Source: Stieleria marina (lineage in GTDB: Bacteria; Planctomycetota; Planctomycetia; Pirellulales; Pirellulaceae). From it: a stretch of DNA of 64,000 bases. Below are positions 55,404-63,308 of this stretch, in pieces (the first letter of the stretch is position 1; the number at the start of each line of letters is the position of its first letter). Made by a program: the position numbers and the translations under genes. The notes below the pieces were generated by a model, which had not been told where the DNA came from, did not search any database, and saw only the letters and a program-made list of their open reading frames with translations. The stretch spans positions 1,178,001-1,242,000 of the forward strand of contig CP036526.1 of the NCBI GenBank assembly GCA_007741555.1, in the 5' to 3' direction.

Positions 55404-55440
55404 ACGTCTCTCGACTGCGTGGACCGCAGTCGAGAGACGT
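55404..55440. terminator. 16-bp perfect hairpin between flgM and the Fur-family gene
   Basis: ACGTCTCTCGACTGCG (55404-55419) and CGCAGTCGAGAGACGT (55425-55440) pair perfectly around a 5-base loop. It lies 47 bases after the flgM stop on the minus strand. No T-run follows on either strand, so it may be a non-canonical terminator, an RNA-stabilising hairpin or a protein site. Confidence 0.55.
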
Positions 55441-55486
55441 GCTCGTTCGGGGATGGCTGTGAGGCGAACTCGCAGCCGTGTCGCGA

Positions 55487-55801
55487 TTAAGCGTACTGAT
55501 CGAGCATGCGTTCGAGCGCTGCGTCCAGTTTCTCGGGAGTCTCGTAGACGCCGTCAGCGATTTGCCGCCGGATATCCGCGACGCGGTCGATGCGGATTTC
55601 TCCGCCGCCAGCGATCGCACCGGAATCTTGAAGGCGATTGACGCCGACGGCAGCCGACGAAAGGTCTAGTTCGTCAGCGGGTTGAGCCATCCGGTTGGAT
55701 TCAGCTGGCTTCGCCGATTCGGCGGGCTGCTGGGGGGCAGTACGTTCGACTCCGGCAGTGTTTTGAGTGGTTGAAACTCGAAACGGTCCGTAAATTTGCA
55801 T
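55487..55801 (-). CDS. flgM: anti-sigma-28 factor FlgM
   Basis: The ATG at 55801 has GGAG eight bases upstream and gives 104 residues (MQIYGPFRVST). The N-terminal half is Ala/Pro/Glu/Ser-rich and disordered, as FlgM is when free. The C-terminal half has RIDRVADIRRQIADGVYETP and LDAALERMLDQY, the helices that bind sigma-28. FlgM holds sigma-28 until the flagellar hook is complete, then is exported. The flagellar export genes lie 3-6 kb away on the same strand, which supports the call. Confidence 0.9.
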   Translation of the reverse strand: MQIYGPFRVSTTQNTAGVERTAPQQPAESAKPAESNRMAQPADELDLSSAAVGVNRLQDSGAIAGGGEIRIDRVADIRRQIADGVYETPEKLDAALERMLDQYA

Positions 55802-56334
55802 ATTGATTAGCTCCCAGGAGGGACGGGTGTCTTCCAATCAACGCAGCGAAACCCAAGCGTTTGGGCATATTCCTGGCTGCGAAACATTGGATGCGGTAGC
55901 GCAATTGATGACCGGGCCAGCGATATCAATCCTTCCTGAATTAATACAAATTGACCATTTCCGCATCGGTCGTCAGCGCCGCAATCCTTGTCCCAGGATG
56001 CAATCCGTAAGCGATAAAGAGACTTTTATCAGCGCGAGCGGACGGAAACATTCAGTTTATCGTCATCCCCAGGCACCAACTTCAGCCTGAATGTCGCGAA
56101 AACGCACATGCAGCCCAGAATTCGGGATCAATGGCGAGGTTAGCAAACGCGTGAAACAGACGGCAAGGTCGATTCGGAACGCCGAAAGAATGGTTCTGAC
56201 TTGGATTTTTCGACGTATGCCGGGCACCCAAGCAGAGATGCAAGCAAAACCGGACAAAAATGCCCCTTTTCGCTCGACTTTTTACCAGCGACCACCAAAC
56301 GCGATTTAGACAGCTGGCGTTTGATGCCAACTCG
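55802..56334. other. 533-base intergenic region, no gene recognised
   Basis: It separates flgM from the MFS/spermidine-synthase gene. A short hairpin (CCCAA-GCGT-TTGGG, near 55851-55865) lies upstream of flgM. No coding frame is convincing. A flagellar promoter for flgM could be here but was not identified. Confidence 0.4.
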
Positions 56335-58449
56335 CTACCACAACCGCAGCACGCTGACCAAGTTGTGGCGTTGGTCGGTCCAGAATGGTGCGTCGTCTAG
56401 TTCCGACTTAGTCGCCTGTTCGGCGGTGGCCAGCGATTCGTGTTGCCACAGTGTGTGGTCGGCGTGGGTGATTAACATCCAAGTCGAATGTTTGGTCCCA
56501 AGTGCTTGGTCTCCGCCAGCGCGAACGACTTTGCTGGACATGCCGGCGTGCTTGGCCAAGTTGTGGACCAGTGGCACGAGGTCTAAGTGGTTGTTGGAAA
56601 CGTGGACCGCTAACACGCCCTTTTCGGCCAAACGCTGTTTGTACAGTTCCACTGCTTCGATGGTCAGCAAGTGGGCGGGAATCGCGTCGCTACTGAAAGC
56701 GTCCAGAACCAATACATCGAACTTGTCGTCCGTCATTCGCTCCAAAACCAAGCGGCCGTCGCCTAGGTGATTGCGGATGGTTGACGGGCAGTCCTTCATG
56801 AATGTGAAGTGTTTGTTGGCGATATCGACGACGGCGGGGTTGATTTCAATCATGTCAAATTCATCCTGCGCCCGACCGTACGTTGCCAGAACACCGCAAC
56901 CGAGTCCGACGACACAGGTCCGCAGGTTGTCGTCGGTTTCATGCAAGGCAACGATCGTGCGACCGATCCCACTTTGTTGACCATAGTAGGTCGTGGGCTG
57001 GTTGGCATATTCGCCCAGTCGCTGCATGCCGTGGATGGTATTGCCGTGGACCAACGAGATCCCCACTTCGTCTTGCTCGACACGCAGCACACCGAAAAAG
57101 TTGCGTTCCGATGCGATGGTTTTCTCGTTGCTGTTGACCGATACCGCAATCAGCGGAGCGATCATCAGGATCACCGCAGCGATGCTCAAACGACGAGCTG
57201 CTGACCAATCGTAGCGAGTTTCGCTCCAACCCTGGCAGACAAAGAAAAGCAAAAAAGTCAGCGCGGTCACCAGCGAAAGCGTGAACGGCAACTCTGCAAA
57301 CGAACTCAAGAACATCGGGCAAAAGACCGCCACGATCAGACCGCCAATGGCGCCGCCGGCCGACAGCAATGCGTAGTACTGCGTCAGCAGTTCGCTGCGT
57401 GGTTTGACTCGCGCGACTTCGCCGTGACATAGCAGGCAAACGCCCAGCAACATCAACATGTAGCAGGACGCTTCGGCGATCAGTTGCACGCTGCTGGGGA
57501 GTAGGTCCTTGGTTTGAATCATAGCCAGTGTGATCAGCGTCGCAGCGGCAATCCACTTTGGTTTGTACCACTGAGGCGAATCGAAACAGACGATAAAGCT
57601 GACCAGATAAAGACTGAGCGGCAATACCCAGAGGAATGGGATCACGGCGACGTCTTGGCAGACGTGATTGGTGACGACCAGTAGCATCACCGAAGCGAGC
57701 GCGGGAAGAGCAACCCAGGTGCCGCGGTCAAGCCAGCTAGGCGAACGCTGCAGCGCGGAGGCGTCGTCGTCGGATTTGATTTCATCTTTGGATTTACTCG
57801 CAACTCGGAGCAAACCGATCGCGACGGTGCCTTGAACCAGGACAAAAGCACAGAACAGCAGCGACCAAACGATCGATTGATTGGTGACCGATAGGACCGG
57901 TTCGACCAGAAAGGGATAGCTTAGTAACGCCACCAGCGACCCGGCGTTGGAGAGTGCGTACAGCCGATAGACACGGTCGCTGTTGTCACGGTAGCTGAGC
58001 CACGCTTGGACAAGTGGACCCGTACTGGAAAGCACGAAGTACGGTAGACCGACGTGTATGCCCAGCATCCAAAGCAAATACAGAGTAGGCGATTCGTCGC
58101 CGATCGGTTTCCAGGCGTTGGACGGTTCAATGGGCAGCAGTAATGCGGCACTGCCGAGCAATAACAAGTGCAGCACACCTTGGACGGCAGGGCGAAAGAA
58201 CGTCCGTAGTACGTGTGCGTAGAGATAGCCGGCGAACAGCAAGACTTGGAAAAACAACATGCACGTCGTCCACACCGCGGGCGTGCCACCGAACCACGGC
58301 AGGACGCATTTGCTGATAATCGGCTGGACTTGAAAAACCAGGAACGCGCCGATCAGAGTGGTTGCAGCAAACCAAAGGATCGATTGGTTTGAATGCTTTG
58401 CCGTTTGGCTACATTGTGTTTGTGCGGATTGTGCGGATTGATTGGCCAC
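56335..58449 (-). CDS. fused MFS-like membrane domain and spermidine synthase-like domain
   Basis: The protein has 704 residues. The first 440 contain about twelve hydrophobic helices; VFQVQPIISKCVLPWFGGTP is the typical opening of the fused MFS/spermidine synthase family. The C-terminal 240 residues are a methyltransferase-fold spermidine synthase-like domain: VVGLGCGVLATYGR (nucleotide-type glycine loop), FDMIEINPAVVDIA and LDAFSSDAIPAHLLTIEAVE (the Asp of the active site). Related proteins may make or export polyamines or related compounds, but for this fused family the substrate is not established. It stands alone in its transcription unit. Confidence 0.92.
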   Translation of the reverse strand: MANQSAQSAQTQCSQTAKHSNQSILWFAATTLIGAFLVFQVQPIISKCVLPWFGGTPAVWTTCMLFFQVLLFAGYLYAHVLRTFFRPAVQGVLHLLLLGSAALLLPIEPSNAWKPIGDESPTLYLLWMLGIHVGLPYFVLSSTGPLVQAWLSYRDNSDRVYRLYALSNAGSLVALLSYPFLVEPVLSVTNQSIVWSLLFCAFVLVQGTVAIGLLRVASKSKDEIKSDDDASALQRSPSWLDRGTWVALPALASVMLLVVTNHVCQDVAVIPFLWVLPLSLYLVSFIVCFDSPQWYKPKWIAAATLITLAMIQTKDLLPSSVQLIAEASCYMLMLLGVCLLCHGEVARVKPRSELLTQYYALLSAGGAIGGLIVAVFCPMFLSSFAELPFTLSLVTALTFLLFFVCQGWSETRYDWSAARRLSIAAVILMIAPLIAVSVNSNEKTIASERNFFGVLRVEQDEVGISLVHGNTIHGMQRLGEYANQPTTYYGQQSGIGRTIVALHETDDNLRTCVVGLGCGVLATYGRAQDEFDMIEINPAVVDIANKHFTFMKDCPSTIRNHLGDGRLVLERMTDDKFDVLVLDAFSSDAIPAHLLTIEAVELYKQRLAEKGVLAVHVSNNHLDLVPLVHNLAKHAGMSSKVVRAGGDQALGTKHSTWMLITHADHTLWQHESLATAEQATKSELDDAPFWTDQRHNLVSVLRLW

Positions 58450-58611
58450 GATTGTTCCCGTCCTTATTTCCCAGTGCCTTCGATTCGCCAGCGATCAGAG
58501 CAGACGACGCGGAAAGATAGGTCATGAAAGGCAATCGAGAGCCAATTCGACACGTGTTTTCGATCCCGCAGTAAACGAAATCGGCAGCCAGTGGACTTGG
58601 GTGAAGCGAAA

Positions 58612-59685
58612 TCAGCGACCTTGCCGGAGCAAGTTGGCAACGGAGACGTACTGGGTCGACGGGATTTCTTGGCCGACGTTGACGCTGCGAAACTGGTACT
58701 GAGCTAGCAGCGGCTGAGCGAAAGTAGGAACCTGTCGCTCGCGAACCACTCGGCGAATCGTTTCGCCTTCGACTCCATTGCCTTTCGCGACGACGACCGG
58801 CGCGGCCATGGTTCGCGGGTTGTAACGTAGCGCAACGGCGATGTCGGACCCATCGGTAATGACCAAGTCGGCCGCCGCTGCCGGATGACTGCCCTGCCCT
58901 GTCCTGTCGCTTGACGACGCAGGGATCCGTGTCGGTCGCGCTTGCTGAATCTGCTTGCGACGACTGGCAACCGCCGGGTCGCCTTCGGTTTCGCGGAGTT
59001 CCTCTCGCAGTTCTTCATCCGTCATCATCAATTCGCGTTCGTGTTTCCAACGTTGAAATCCATAATCGATGACGGCAAGGACAAACAACGAGCCCCCAAT
59101 CCAGACGCAGATGCCAAGCAAGCAATCGAACAATGTTCTCGCGATTTGCGGAATCTGTAATCCAGGAAGATTCAGGATTTGGTCGCCATAGTGCAGCACG
59201 GCAGCGTAGGCGACACCCGCAACGATCAGGACTTTAAGCATGCCAAAGCCGAATCGAGCGAAACCCGCTACCGACCAAATGCGTTTGATGCCTGTCGCGG
59301 GGCTGATGTTCTGCATCGACGGGGCAAGCTTGTTGGGCAGAAGCAAGAATCCCGTCTGAGAAATGTTCACAAGCACACCGATCACCATCATGGCGATCAG
59401 CATTGGGACGACTGCGATGGCCAACCGTCCTCCGCCGCGGAGCAGGGTGTAATTCGCATCGTCGGCGCTGAAATCCGTGACCGTGACTTCAGACAGCCCG
59501 TCAGTGATCGCGCCGGCAAGGTGTTCTGCAGCATGCCCACCGAGTAGCCACAATGACGCCAGTGCGGCAAGTAACAGAACGGCCGAACTTAGATCGCCAC
59601 TGCGTGCGACTCGGCCTTCCTCGCGAGCCTGTTGTCGGCGTCGCTCGGTGGGGGCGTGTTTCTTTTCGCTGCCGGATTCTGCCAT
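58612..59685 (-). CDS. flhB: flagellar export protein FlhB, without the NPTH motif
   Basis: The protein has 357 residues. ATERRRQQAREEGRVARSGD is the FlhB N-terminal signature (usually PTxxRRxxAREEGQVxxS). Four helices lie near 34-50, 88-110, 140-165 and 185-210. The cytoplasmic domain continues with KHERELMMTDEELREELRET and ends as FlhB does (VVVAKG, QEIPSTQYVSVANLL). At the place of the self-cleavage motif NPTH, residues 278-281 are DGSD (VITDGSDIAVALRY). Just before it is an unusual stretch (RIPASSSDRTGQGSH) carrying a GGGCAG mini-repeat. FlhB normally cleaves at NPTH to switch export from hook to filament. This one cannot do that in the usual way. It is the last gene after fliP-fliQ-fliR. 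Confidence 0.93.
   Translation of the reverse strand: MAESGSEKKHAPTERRRQQAREEGRVARSGDLSSAVLLLAALASLWLLGGHAAEHLAGAITDGLSEVTVTDFSADDANYTLLRGGGRLAIAVVPMLIAMMVIGVLVNISQTGFLLLPNKLAPSMQNISPATGIKRIWSVAGFARFGFGMLKVLIVAGVAYAAVLHYGDQILNLPGLQIPQIARTLFDCLLGICVWIGGSLFVLAVIDYGFQRWKHERELMMTDEELREELRETEGDPAVASRRKQIQQARPTRIPASSSDRTGQGSHPAAAADLVITDGSDIAVALRYNPRTMAAPVVVAKGNGVEGETIRRVVRERQVPTFAQPLLAQYQFRSVNVGQEIPSTQYVSVANLLRQGR
58889..58908 (-). repeat. GGGCAG mini-repeat, copy C (inside flhB)
   Basis: On the minus strand this reads GACAGGACAGGGCAGGGCAG. It encodes DRTGQGS, in a stretch of flhB that replaces the usual conserved linker just ahead of the missing NPTH motif. It shares CAGGGCAGGGC with copies A and B. 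Confidence 0.6.
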
Positions 59686-59691
59686 TGCCGA

Positions 59692-60480
59692 TTACCAAAT
59701 CTCCGACAGTTTTTGGACAGCGACAGCCAGTTCTTCTTGGAAAATCAATCCCGCCGAACCGATCGTGATTGCGGTAACGACCAAGATCGCGAGAGCGTTG
59801 ATGCTTAACCCGATCGCCAGCACATTGAGCTGCGGCAATGTCCGCGAGATCAGGCCGATCACCAAGTTACTGAGCAACAACGCGGCGATCACGGGCGCGG
59901 CGATCCGGAGCCCAGCGACCATGCCGGATGTCAACTGATCGATGACCAACGTCAGCATGGATTCGTTAAGAACCACAGTCCCAGGCGGCAAACGAGTGAA
60001 GCTATCTAGCAAGATATTCATGATCAAACGGTGACCACCAGCGGCGAACAGGATGGCAACGATCAGCAAACCAACCAGTCGCGCCAGAGCCGGCATCGAC
60101 TGGCCGCTTTCGTCGGTCGTCGATGCCGCTTGGATCGCTCCGCTGGTGCTGGTGACTTCCGCCCCGACTTGGATGCCGGTGATGATCAGTTGGACGGTGG
60201 TGCCGATCAGCAATCCGATCAGCGCTTCGTGAACGACCGCGATCAAGACTTCCGCGATATGGCTGGAGTCGGGGATCTCCGTGGCGGTGTTGGCCGCGAC
60301 TGTTGGCAGAATCAAAAACGTGATCGTCGCTGCGAGCAGGACCTGCATTTTGCGTTCGATCACAGCGGTCATGCTGGGAATCGCGACCAGCAATGCACCG
60401 ATTCGCGTCATGACCAGCAAAGCCAAGATGAGATGGTCGACAAAAAATTGGTGGGACCAGTTCGACAGCGATTCGATCAC
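59692..60480 (-). CDS. fliR: flagellar export protein FliR
   Basis: This 262-residue membrane protein begins with GTG overlapping the fliQ stop (GTGA). Six helices are visible, with LALLVMTRIGALLVAIPSM and TEVTSTSGAIQAAST-like sequence (GAEVTSTSGAIQAAST). LNVLAIGLSINALAILV is the conserved FliR segment in the later part. FliR joins FliP and FliQ in the export gate at the base of the flagellum. The gene is followed six bases later by flhB, which in other bacteria closes the gate. Confidence 0.95.
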   Translation of the reverse strand: MIESLSNWSHQFFVDHLILALLVMTRIGALLVAIPSMTAVIERKMQVLLAATITFLILPTVAANTATEIPDSSHIAEVLIAVVHEALIGLLIGTTVQLIITGIQVGAEVTSTSGAIQAASTTDESGQSMPALARLVGLLIVAILFAAGGHRLIMNILLDSFTRLPPGTVVLNESMLTLVIDQLTSGMVAGLRIAAPVIAALLLSNLVIGLISRTLPQLNVLAIGLSINALAILVVTAITIGSAGLIFQEELAVAVQKLSEIW

Positions 60481-60740
60481 GGCATGCCTGCGTTTTCAAA
60501 CACATCGCGCGTGAAATCCACCATTCGCGACATCAACCATGGCATGCAGGCGACCAACGCGACGGCCATCGCAAGAATCTTGGGCACAAAGGCAACCGTT
60601 TGATCTTGGATCTGAGTCAGCGCCTGGAACAAACTGACTACCAAGCCAACGACCAGCCCAACGACCAACAAAGGGGCGGCGATCACGATGGCAGAGATCA
60701 ATGCCGTGCGGCAAAGGTCCATGACGACAGTTGTATCCAT
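60477..60740 (-). CDS. fliQ: flagellar export protein FliQ
   Basis: The ATG at 60740 gives 87 residues, the normal length; the open frame extends upstream with non-conserved sequence. Two helices (about 12-34 and 50-72) contain LISAIVIAAPLLVVGLVVGL and the family motif ALTQIQDQTVAFVPKI. FliQ assembles around FliP and FliR in the flagellar export gate in the inner membrane. Its stop overlaps the fliR start by four bases; fliP ends 115 bases upstream. Confidence 0.97.
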   Translation of the reverse strand: MDTTVVMDLCRTALISAIVIAAPLLVVGLVVGLVVSLFQALTQIQDQTVAFVPKILAMAVALVACMPWLMSRMVDFTRDVFENAGMP

Positions 60741-60855
60741 AGTTTTCTGTAGTTGAGCCGGGGGAGGGTTTCTTGGTTGATGCAGATGGCGCCGGACCGA
60801 CGATGCGATCCGTCGTCTTTCGGTGCGAATCGGCGAAGCTTTTAATGCAACACAG

Positions 60856-61788
60856 CTATCCGATCGGACCAAAGCTCTCCATCAGTGTTTTGACGACCAG
60901 CGTCCAACCGTCGACCAAAACAAAGAGCAGTAGTTTGAAGGGAAGCGAAATGGTGGCGGGCGGCAGCATCAGCATGCCCATGGAGATCGTGACACTGGCG
61001 ACGACCAGATCGACGATCAAGAATGGCAGGTAAATTTGAAAGCCCATGAGAAACGCGACTTTCAGTTCGCTCAGGATGAATGCCGGTAGCAACACACGGA
61101 TGGGGACGGCTTCGTAGCTGCTGGGGACCGGGCCGTCTGGATCCATGTACTGATAGAACAAAAAGATATCGTCGTCGTTGTGTGCCGTTTTGATTTGCCG
61201 CGACATGAATTTGCGGATCGGGAGCGACCCAATCTCGTACGCTTCGCCGAGCGACATTTCGACATCGGGATTGGTGTACGGCTCAATCGCGTCGTCGTAG
61301 ACCTGCGTCCAGACGGGCGTCATCACAAACAAGGTCATGAACAGTGCGATGCTGGTCATGACTTGAGTCGGAGGCAACGATTGCAGTCCGATGGCTTGTT
61401 TCAGCAAACCCAGCACGATGATGATGCGGATGTAGCAAGTTGTCATCAGCAAGATGGCGGGCGCCATCGACAGCACCGTTAGCATCACGACGGACTGCAG
61501 CGATCCGGTCAAGCCTTCGGGGCTAGTCCACTGTTCGGGGCCGCCGCCAGGAAGTAGTCCGCCAAGGCTGTGTTCAGGGAGTTTGACGCTGGCGCGCTCA
61601 ACGAGGGCGGGCTCGGTAGGCGTCGGCTGGGTATGCGCGGACTGGGTAAGCCCGGCTTGGGGACTGACTGCGGCGGGGTGTTCCCAGCTGGAGTCGGTGG
61701 GATCTTGCGCCGACGCGGGCGCAGCAAGGCTTGCACAAAGCGCTAGCAGCAGTAGGCAAATTAGACGGATCAAGTGGGGCCGCTCCAT
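60856..61788 (-). CDS. fliP: flagellar export protein FliP with long N-terminal extension
   Basis: The protein has 310 residues. A signal peptide (LICLLLLALCASLAAPASA) is followed by about 55 extra residues rich in Pro, Thr and Ser, then the FliP core from about residue 95: TVLSMAPAILLMTTCYIRII, LGLLKQAIGLQSLPPTQVM, ALFMTLFVMTPVW and LLPAFILSELKVAFLMGFQI. Standard FliP is near 245 residues, so the extension is unusual. FliP forms the core of the export gate. It is the first of the fliP-fliQ-fliR-flhB group; the DUF420 gene ends 170 bases upstream on the same strand. Confidence 0.96.
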   Translation of the reverse strand: MERPHLIRLICLLLLALCASLAAPASAQDPTDSSWEHPAAVSPQAGLTQSAHTQPTPTEPALVERASVKLPEHSLGGLLPGGGPEQWTSPEGLTGSLQSVVMLTVLSMAPAILLMTTCYIRIIIVLGLLKQAIGLQSLPPTQVMTSIALFMTLFVMTPVWTQVYDDAIEPYTNPDVEMSLGEAYEIGSLPIRKFMSRQIKTAHNDDDIFLFYQYMDPDGPVPSSYEAVPIRVLLPAFILSELKVAFLMGFQIYLPFLIVDLVVASVTISMGMLMLPPATISLPFKLLLFVLVDGWTLVVKTLMESFGPIG

Positions 61789-61958
61789 CGACGCGCGTCA
61801 CTCGGATGAACTTCCCTTGGACTTTAGGGAAAGTTCCGAGATTTGCGAAAGATGGATCGCCAAGCGTTTTTGTCAACTTGCTGCGTCGGTCGACGGCCAA
61901 CCGCTGAAAAACGCAGTCACAGCGACGAAGCCTGGCCGCTGTCGCTAGCAATAAAATG

Positions 61959-62423
61959 CTATGCCGTGTAAATCTGATACAGCATCAAATAAACGATCAC
62001 GCCCGTCACACTGACATACATCCAGATCGGGTAGGCGTATTTGACCAGTCGTTTGTGGGCCAAAATACGCCCGGCTTTTGCTAGTAGAACCGCGCGGATA
62101 GCCAAGAACGGCACCGTGATTGCCAGCAAAATGTGTGTGATCAGGATCGTAAAGTAGACGTATCGCACGGCGTCCGAAGCGATCGCCGGGTCGCGGGGGA
62201 ACGGTTTGTTGGCCGCCCCGGTGGATTGGTACAGAGCCAGTTTGTGAAGCAGGTAGAGTGCCAGAAAGGCTGCGCTGACGCCCAAGGCAATCAGCATCAA
62301 TTTTTTGTGAGCCCGTACGCGACCAGTGCGGATTTTCCAGAATGCAGCGGCCAACAATCCTGTTGCGATCAGATTCAGCGTCGCGGTGGCGTGTGGAAGA
62401 TTGTTGGAAAGGAATTCCCACAT
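61959..62423 (-). CDS. DUF420 membrane protein
   Basis: This 154-residue protein has four hydrophobic helices and the DUF420 pattern: TATLNLIATGLLAAAFWKIR, HKKLMLIALGVSAAFLALYL, RYVYFTILITHILLAITVPF and KYAYPIWMYVSVTGVIVYLM, with conserved His residues (for example HK near 39, TH near 96, HKR near 123). DUF420 proteins (YozB/CtaM type) assist haem-copper oxidase assembly in other bacteria. The upstream membrane protein gene ends six bases before it on the same strand, so the two form an operon. Confidence 0.92.
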   Translation of the reverse strand: MWEFLSNNLPHATATLNLIATGLLAAAFWKIRTGRVRAHKKLMLIALGVSAAFLALYLLHKLALYQSTGAANKPFPRDPAIASDAVRYVYFTILITHILLAITVPFLAIRAVLLAKAGRILAHKRLVKYAYPIWMYVSVTGVIVYLMLYQIYTA

Positions 62424-62428
62424 GGGAT

Positions 62429-63193
62429 TTACTCGATTGATTCAGATGGAGTCGGGGCGTCGGAACGCAGTTTGTTCAGTTCGGCATCATTTGGATAGTC
62501 GCTGAGGGCTTCCAGCAATAGTGTCTGAGCCAATTCGCCGCGTTTGGCAGCTCGCATGTCAATGATTAGCTGGCGATATTGTCGCTGGAGTAGCCCGTCG
62601 ATCTCTGCGGATAGCTCCTCGACCGGCATCTCTTTGTGGGCAAGTTCCATGACCATCGGAATCAGCACGTAGAGTTCACGAGTGGCCAACCGCTGAACGA
62701 TCGGCCAGACCACCGCGGCGTGTTTGGGATGGTCGATGGACCATTTCCGCCAAAACGTGTCTTTATCGCCGTACATTTCCAATTGATCGACCAACAGTTG
62801 AGCATCGGCCGGGGTAGCGCCGCTAAGCCCTCGCGACAGATGAACCAAGTGCCAATCGTCGGGCTCGCCTTTGGGGGCATTGATCAACGCACTTTGACGA
62901 ACATAGCTGGCAGCAGCCAACGCCGCGCTTTTCCGCCGAATGGGCGTGATTTGGATATGAAGAAGCGGGATTTCGTAAAAAGTGAAGCTGCGGCTTTTAA
63001 AATGCGAGGGCGAAAATTCGCGACCGGTGACGTGGCCTTGCGTGTAGACGACGAAAAAGATCAGCAGCGACAGCCCCAGTGTCGAAAAGACCACTACCCA
63101 AGTACGCAGCTTCTTGCCAGAGGTTGATCCGCTCCGCGAAGATCGTCCGGGGGGCGGCGTTTTTGCTGATGCGTTGGAAACCGATGTGGACAC
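62429..63193 (-). CDS. hypothetical single-span membrane protein
   Basis: This 254-residue protein starts with a basic Ser/Gly/Pro-rich tail and one helix (TWVVVFSTLGLSLLIFFVVY, about residues 31-50). The remaining 200 residues lie outside the cytoplasm and are helical (LINAPKGEPDDWHLVHLSRG, DTFWRKWSIDHPKHAAVVW, then a Leu/Glu/Arg-rich helix bundle). I recall similar proteins in planctomycete genomes with no known function. It lies six bases upstream of the DUF420 gene on the same strand and could share its respiratory-assembly role. It diverges from scpB across about 115 bases. Confidence 0.82.
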   Translation of the reverse strand: MSTSVSNASAKTPPPGRSSRSGSTSGKKLRTWVVVFSTLGLSLLIFFVVYTQGHVTGREFSPSHFKSRSFTFYEIPLLHIQITPIRRKSAALAAASYVRQSALINAPKGEPDDWHLVHLSRGLSGATPADAQLLVDQLEMYGDKDTFWRKWSIDHPKHAAVVWPIVQRLATRELYVLIPMVMELAHKEMPVEELSAEIDGLLQRQYRQLIIDMRAAKRGELAQTLLLEALSDYPNDAELNKLRSDAPTPSESIE

Positions 63194-63308
63194 AGGGGCT
63201 AGCTTGGGGGATGTTCGTCAGCGAAAGCACTCAAATTCGTCAGCCAATTGGTGAAGATTACGTTGGCAGCTGAGTGGTGATACAGACCTACTTTAATGTA
63301 AGCGATTG

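Noticed and set aside
55803-56090. 95-codon plus-strand frame upstream of flgM
   Set aside because: It overlaps the flgM ribosome binding site, lacks its own, and shows no conserved motif.
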